Shown here: positions 59,334 to 64,000 of the stretch, piece after piece
Layout: the number at the start of each line of letters is the position of its first letter
Position numbering within the stretch: position 1 is the stretch's first letter
DNA from: Bicyclus anynana
Taxonomy: Eukaryota > Arthropoda > Insecta > Lepidoptera > Nymphalidae
Direction of reading: 5' to 3'
Assembly: GCF_947172395.1 (NCBI RefSeq)
Contig: NC_069095.1
Location: forward strand, 15,164,271 to 15,228,270
DNA: 64,000 nucleotides
Program-made: the position numbers and the translations under genes
Notes under the pieces: generated by a model
The model's input: only the letters and a program-made list of their open reading frames with translations
Database searches by the model: none
Told to the model about the DNA's origin: nothing

Positions 59334-59386
59334 AAAGAATCAATTCCCGAGGTATTCAGGCTAAATACCTCGGGAATTGATTCTTT
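59334..59386. repeat. Perfect 23-bp hairpin
   Basis: Arms 59334-59356 (starting AAAGAATCAATTCCCGAGG) and 59364-59386 pair exactly across a 7-base loop (CAGGCTA). With 59185-59226, two strong hairpins lie within 200 bp just before a LINE remnant. Confidence 0.9.
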
Positions 59387-59403
59387 CCACCCTCGGTTAA
59401 CAA

Positions 59404-59822
59404 TCTACTATTGTAGGCTTGGGTGTACTCTTCTATAACAAGATCCCCAAGACTGTGATGGACCTGCCAATGCATAGCTTTAAGCAATGTGTTAAAAAAA
59501 ACATTTGCTTAGTCGAGGTTACTACACCATCGATGAGTTCCTTAATGATAAAGTTTGCTTGGAGGCCGTTGGATCAGCTTCCACCTTCACACAGTAAGTA
59601 AAACTATAAGAAATTGTAATGTTGTCATCAATTGTAATTATAATATTTTTGTATGATTTTTTAAAAAGAGCAACTGTTGAGTTTCTTGCCGGTTTCTTCT
59701 CAGCAGAACCTGCCTTCCGAACCGGTGGTAGAATCTTTACAAATAGTCAACTGACGTATCAAAAGTACTTGCATAGGTACTGAGCCTACTTGAAATAAAT
59801 GAATTTTTGATTTTGATTTTTT
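59404..59822 (+). pseudogene. Non-LTR LINE, ORF2 C-terminus and 3' tail
   Basis: Reads ...VLFYNKIPKTVMDLPMHSFK, then QCVKKNICLVEVTTPSMSSL and a stop at 59599-59601. The 'lYNKlP..i..l....Fk..vk' pattern is the usual end of jockey/CR1-group RTs. The 3' UTR (GAGTTTCTTGCCGG, CCTTCCGAACCGGTGGTAGA, TTGAAATAAATGAATTTTTG) and (TTTTGATTTT) tail follow. The same tail occurs inverted at 18325 and related at 29919. Heavily 5'-truncated. Confidence 0.75.
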
Positions 59823-60924
59823 TATTTTTACTTGTTTACTGCCGTTAAACTAGGCTGGGGCACACAAAAAATAAAATAAACTAACTTTTTTTTACTTAGT
59901 ATGACCATTTATTATAAGTAATCATATAAAGTATAATATAATATTATGTCATATAAATGATCTTAGCATGCTGACTGGTTTTTTTGGTTACGATTACGAT
60001 GCCGGTTTCTTATAGGATTTCGGTGGAAATATATCTGGCAATATCTTCTATGAGGACATTTTCAGTTCTTCGGGGCCCCCATACTCAGGGGGCCCTGGGC
60101 ACGGGCCCCGTGTGCCCTTATGACAAAGAAGGTATTGCTACTTTACAAAGGCCACTACGAGTACTACTAGGCTTAAAATTAAAGTTCAATAGTTGGACCA
60201 GAAGCTTCATAGGCTGATCACTGGACCTCCGAGCTAATAGCATACATTGAAATAAATATTTTATTTTTTACTTTAAAAAATACTGTATTTTTAAAGTAAA
60301 ACCTGCTAAAAAATTAAAGTGACGAAGAGATATTTGAATTGCACTTATAAATTGCAGACAGGATTTAAATCCTAGGTATTAGCTAGCTGTTGAGACTAAG
60401 CTGCTGAGGAGATCATCCGTTGCAGAGGTGGCACGTTGTGACGTCACCCGTCACCCCTGCACTTGCCGTAAGTGACACGTTGCACTTGCGGCTACGATGA
60501 GACTTAATTCTTTCAGAATTCACACCACAAGTGTTCTGAATAAGTGTTTGAACACTTCTGTGAACGATGGTAATAAAATTGTCTATTGTATATCCAATTC
60601 TATTAGTTGTAGTTGACATGTAGCTTGACGTTTAGTACATCAAGTGTGTTCGTGACGTCACAAAATGAGCGACAGCGTTTTTGACGTTTGAAAAATTTGA
60701 AAAAATACGTTATATTTAAATTAAGTTTTATAAGTAATCCTTAACTTTTACTAATTGATATTGATATATTTTGGACCAACTACACGAAATTAATATTGTT
60801 TATATTAAATTTGATATGAGTCAACTACCCTATTAAGTAGTCTGAAGTCAGGAAGTCGGTGATATAACAGTACCCCTTGCCGAAAGTCACGATGAACCAT
60901 CTGCATCTTGATTCCTGAAAAACT
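59823..60924. other. Non-coding stretch
   Basis: No supported gene. 60075-60115 contains a GC-rich run (GGGGCCCCCATACTCAGGGG, GCCCTGGGCACGGGCCCC) with inverted GGGGCCC elements, and 60410-60470 is moderately GC-rich. Confidence 0.35.
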
Positions 60925-61195
60925 GCCCCTTTGGTCCAATGGTTAAATTATGTGGCTCTGGTTCACCAGATCCTGAGTTCGATTCCTAGGTAGGGTTATG
61001 ATATACTGAGCTAATCTTTCTTCTAATAAATTTTTCAATAAATTCTCTGTCTGGAGTTGCTAAATAACCGTGCCTCGGTGAGCATTTAAAACGCATTGAG
61101 GCAGTGTTGTGGGTCTAACATACCTACATACATATCTTTTAAGGCTGGTAATCATGAGCCTTGAATTAGGCAATTAAAATAGACTGATGATTAAA
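60925..61195 (+). repeat. tRNA-derived SINE (family D)
   Basis: 'TTTGGTCCAATGGTTAAATT' (A box) and 'CTGAGTTCGATTCCTAGG' (B box) at tRNA spacing, then a non-tRNA body ('TCTCTGTCTGGAGTTGCTAA', 'GCAGTGTTGTGGGTCTAACA') to about 61195. Only copy of this type seen here. Confidence 0.6.
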
Positions 61196-61469
61196 TCGCA
61201 TAATATTTTATGTAGGTACCTACACTAATCTAACCAACTCATTGTAAGATAATCTTTGATCACGATACCAACTAGTAACTCATGGTTTAGTTTCACATTG
61301 GTTTACAGCCGACATGTATTTTAGGTAAACGATTCGAATCCCTATTAGCAACATGTTCGGCAATTTCGCACAAGTAATTGAGAAGTGCCAATCGCTTTGA
61401 CAGAACTGAAACAGAGAGACCCGTATGAACTGGTGCGAGATATATATTGGATACTGGGACGAGATTTAT

Positions 61470-61620
61470 CAAGGCCTCAATAGCTCAACGGTTACAGCAG
61501 TCAGACTCATCACCGAGGGGTGGTGGTTCGATCCCCGCCCGTTGGTCTATTGTCGTACACAGTCTTTCCCGACTAGTTGGAGGGGAATGGGAATATTGGT
61601 CATATTATAAAAAAATATGT
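61470..61620 (+). repeat. tRNA-derived SINE (family C)
   Basis: 'CCTCAATAGCTCAACGGTTA' (A box) and 'GGTGGTTCGATCCCCGCCC' (strong B box), body 'TCTATTGTCGTACACAGTCT' and 'TTCCCGACTAGTTGGAGGGG', then an A-rich end. The better-preserved partner of 8401-8545. Confidence 0.75.
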
Positions 61621-61970
61621 TAGGACAAAAAAGAGGTAGATAGGTTATGCGTGGACCACAAATGGCACGTTAAAACTATGCTAATTAGCAAACCTGAGCT
61701 CAGTCGCCGCACTGTTATCGTGCCGTTGACAACGCCGCTGAAATAACTTTGTGCCAGTTGTAAACATCGAATGTGGTATAAACTATCTACTTCTTTTTTC
61801 TTCTAACATCATTGGACACTGATATTTTATTGATACCAATAAATGCGACATTGCAAAAAAGCGTCCAACTGGGTTATTTGTTATCTTGGTGACGTGTTTA
61901 CAGATAAATACATTTCGTATCTATGATTTGAAGATAGCTGTGTTTTTTCAAGTGCTTAGATTTATTTACA
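61621..61970. other. Non-coding stretch
   Basis: Nothing supportable was seen. Confidence 0.4.
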
Positions 61971-62165
61971 TAATCATCATTATTAACAGCCGATGGACGT
62001 CCACAGCTGGACATATGCCTCTAGCATGGACTTCCAAACCAAAACAGTCTTGAGCCGTCAGCACCCAGTTGCTCCACATAGTGGGGGGTCGACCAACACT
62101 GCGCTTTCCGGTGCGGGATTTTCATTCCAGCACCGTTGTCAGTGACTTCGGTTCTTCAGCGGATC
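61971..62165 (-). pseudogene. RTE-type LINE, 3' fragment
   Basis: ATCATCATTATTAACAGCCG (tail), 'GATGGACGTCCACAGCTGGA', 'GTGGGGGGTCGACCAACACT', 'GCGCTTTCCGGTGCGGGATT' and 'AGTGACTTCGGTTCTTCAGC' match 62668-62965 with a gap. Dead copy in the same orientation as, and 500 bp from, the younger one. Confidence 0.8.
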
Positions 62166-62667
62166 TCTTCATTTTTAGTTTAAACGCAGATAAATTATGC
62201 TTGGAGTTTCAAGCATATTCAGTATTCACGAATAAAGTTTTCTGGCGGTTATTTGAGGGAGACAAGCTTAGATTAGATTATACTAAACAAGACGTTTTTA
62301 ACCCTTTTTAAACCAATCTACTACACAGAAAGGTATTTTTTCGAAGCTTTTTATACGATGAACACGGTTATTACTATGAAACAGCGATCATTATCGATCG
62401 ACAAACGCGTTGGATCGTTGATCTTATACATTGACGGAGGGGGAACGTCTAGAGAGGCAGGTTTTATATAGTCTGAGCTATTGGTAGGTTGTAGGTCGCA
62501 TGTAAGGCCTAGGTGACGGACATAGGCCGGCACTTTGTAGGATGTTTGTAAAAGTGTTGCTCTGTTTGCTCTCCATTTTCCTTTATGGGACTTGAACTTT
62601 GAGATCTGCTGACCTGCTTAACTAATTTTGAAAATTATTTTTTTTGTTTGAAAAAGTATACTTTTAG
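62166..62667. other. Non-coding stretch between two LINE copies
   Basis: No gene is supported. Unassigned, moderately AT-rich sequence. Confidence 0.4.
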
Positions 62668-64000
62668 ATTCATCATCATCATCATCATATCAGCCGATGG
62701 ACGTCCACTGCAGGACATAGGCCTTTTGTAGGGACTTCCAAACATCACGATACTGAGCCAACTGCATCCAGCGAATCCCTGCGACTCGCTTGATGTCGTC
62801 AGTCCACCTGGTGGGGGGTCGGCCAACACTGCGCTTACTAGTGCGGGGTCGCCATTCCAGCAATTTGGGACCCCAACGTCCATCGGCTCTTCGCACTATG
62901 TGCCCCGCCCATTGCCACTTCAGCTTCGCAACTCGTTGAGCTATGTCGGTGACTTTGGTTCTTCTGCGGATCTCCTCATTTCTGATTCGATCACGCAGAG
63001 ATACTCCTAACATAGCTCGTTCCATCGCCCGCTGTGTGACTCTGAGCCTTCTTATGAGGCCCATAGTTAGCGACCAAGTCTCGGAACCATAGGTCATCAC
63101 TGGCAACACGCACTGTTCGAAGACTTTTGTCTTCAGGCACTGAGGAATTTCGGACGAAAAGATGTCGCGAAGTTTCCCGAATGCAGCCCAGCCGAGTTGG
63201 ATTCGACGGTTCACCTCTTTCTCGAAATTGGACCTACCTAACTGGATCATATGTCCTAGGTATATGTATTCGTCTACAATTTCGAGTGCAGCGTTCTCAA
63301 CTATAACTGGGTGGAGCGATACATGAGCATTACACATTATTTTTGTTTTGCCCATGTTCATTTTCAGGCCCACCTGTTGAGAAACGCTGCTAAGGTCATT
63401 GAGCATGGTACTAAGGTCATCCAGAGTCTGTGCCATGATGACTACATCATCCGCGAACCGCAGTTGAGTGATGTACTCGCCATTGATGTTGATGCCAAGT
63501 CCGCCCCAGTCCAGAAGCTTAAAGACGTCTTCCAATGCGGCGGTAAATAGCTTCGGAGAGATCACATCTCCCTGACGCACTCCTCGCTGCAACTGGATTG
63601 GCCTCGTAGTCTGATCCTGAATACGGACTGACATAGTGGCATTTTCGTATAAGCACTTCAACGCTTGGATATACCTGTAATCAATTCGGCATCTCTGCAA
63701 TGACCTTAGCACAGCCCAGGTTTCCACCGAATCGAAGGCTTTCTCATAGTCCACAAACGCTAAGCAAAGTGGCTGGTTATACTCGTGAGTCTTCTGTATA
63801 ACCTGCCGCAGCGTATGGATGTGGTCTATGTTGCTAAAGCCTTTTCGGAAACCGGCTTGTTCGGGAGGCTGGAAGTCGTCAAACCTATTAGCGAGACGAT
63901 TCGTAATGACTCTCGAGAACAATTTGTAAACATGGCTTAGCAGCGAGATGGGTCTGTAATTCTTCAGCAAGCTGTTGTCACCTTTTTTGAAGAACAGAAC
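62668..64000 (-). mobile_element. RTE-type LINE, young copy, runs off the window
   Basis: Begins with the complement of its (ATG)n tail (CATCATCATCATCATCAT from 62669) and continues to the window edge. It is in inverted orientation to 56591-58532, with only four amino-acid differences noticed over about 425 residues. Its 5' extent and target duplication lie outside. Confidence 0.92.
62690..64000 (-). CDS. Reverse transcriptase of RTE-type LINE (partial)
   Basis: Minus-strand frame open from the window edge (…LFFKKGDNSLLKNYRP) to TGA at 62690-62692. Present: AGFRKGFSNIDHI, FVDYEKAFDS, RQGDVISPKLF, LRFADDVVI, and a C-terminus ending QWTSIG. Differences from the 56591 copy include Asn for Thr in FSNIDHI, AALED for ATLED, KLLEW for KVLEW and QLAQY for QMAQY. 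Catalytic Asp residues are kept. It may be part of a full-length, coding-competent element if the endonuclease region exists beyond 64000. Confidence 0.92.
   Translation of the reverse strand, partial: VLFFKKGDNSLLKNYRPISLLSHVYKLFSRVITNRLANRFDDFQPPEQAGFRKGFSNIDHIHTLRQVIQKTHEYNQPLCLAFVDYEKAFDSVETWAVLRSLQRCRIDYRYIQALKCLYENATMSVRIQDQTTRPIQLQRGVRQGDVISPKLFTAALEDVFKLLDWGGLGININGEYITQLRFADDVVIMAQTLDDLSTMLNDLSSVSQQVGLKMNMGKTKIMCNAHVSLHPVIVENAALEIVDEYIYLGHMIQLGRSNFEKEVNRRIQLGWAAFGKLRDIFSSEIPQCLKTKVFEQCVLPVMTYGSETWSLTMGLIRRLRVTQRAMERAMLGVSLRDRIRNEEIRRRTKVTDIAQRVAKLKWQWAGHIVRRADGRWGPKLLEWRPRTSKRSVGRPPTRWTDDIKRVAGIRWMQLAQYRDVWKSLQKAYVLQWTSIG

Overview
The window looks like nuclear DNA from a moth or butterfly (Lepidoptera). 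It is AT-rich and intergenic, and is packed with repeat classes typical of lepidopteran genomes: tRNA-derived SINEs with (TGATGA)n or A-rich tails, RTE-type LINEs ending in (ATG)n or (TTA)n, non-autonomous Helitrons ending in CTAG after a GC-rich hairpin, and scattered 5S rRNA genes. A 200-base run of N (36432-36631) marks an assembly gap. The lepidopteran assignment is inference from repeat types; no species is named.

The only host protein-coding gene I can support is at 21442-22338 (+): a 298-residue, apparently intronless homeobox gene of the Gsx family, the orthologue class of Drosophila intermediate neuroblasts defective (ind). Its homeodomain and its N-terminal SFLVDTLI repressor-type motif are both diagnostic. 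A short promoter-proximal block precedes it, with Sox-like, forkhead-like and NK-2-like motifs, and an AT-rich 3' flank with three AATAAA signals follows. About 21 kb on the left and 41 kb on the right hold no other recognisable host protein gene, as expected for a developmental regulator in a regulatory desert since filled by transposons.

Three 5S rRNA genes lie at 31381-31500 (-), 34884-35003 (+) and 35469-35588 (-). The last two form a large inverted repeat that includes their flanks.

The most striking mobile element is an intact two-ORF LINE (36632-41442). ORF1 (37479-38327) encodes a coiled coil plus an RRM-like nucleic-acid-binding domain. ORF2 (38463-41297) encodes endonuclease and reverse transcriptase with all visible catalytic motifs. 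The two ORFs are in the same frame, separated by a single TAG and 45 open codons, and the TAG is followed by CAACTA. That matches the UAG-CAR-YYA stop-readthrough context, so an ORF1-ORF2 fusion made by readthrough is a real possibility. The 5' leader also carries a tRNA-like sequence with A- and B-box matches.

A second LINE family (RTE/BovB-like) has two nearly identical, oppositely oriented copies at 56591-58532 (+) and 62668-64000 (-, running off the window), plus many old 3' fragments. The first copy is 5'-truncated and bounded by a 10-bp target-site duplication. SINE 'family B' shares the LINE's (TGA)n-type tail, which suggests that RTE machinery mobilises it. Helitrons, two inverted-repeat MITEs, several perfect hairpins and a G-rich minisatellite with a 257-bp higher-order duplication fill most of the rest.
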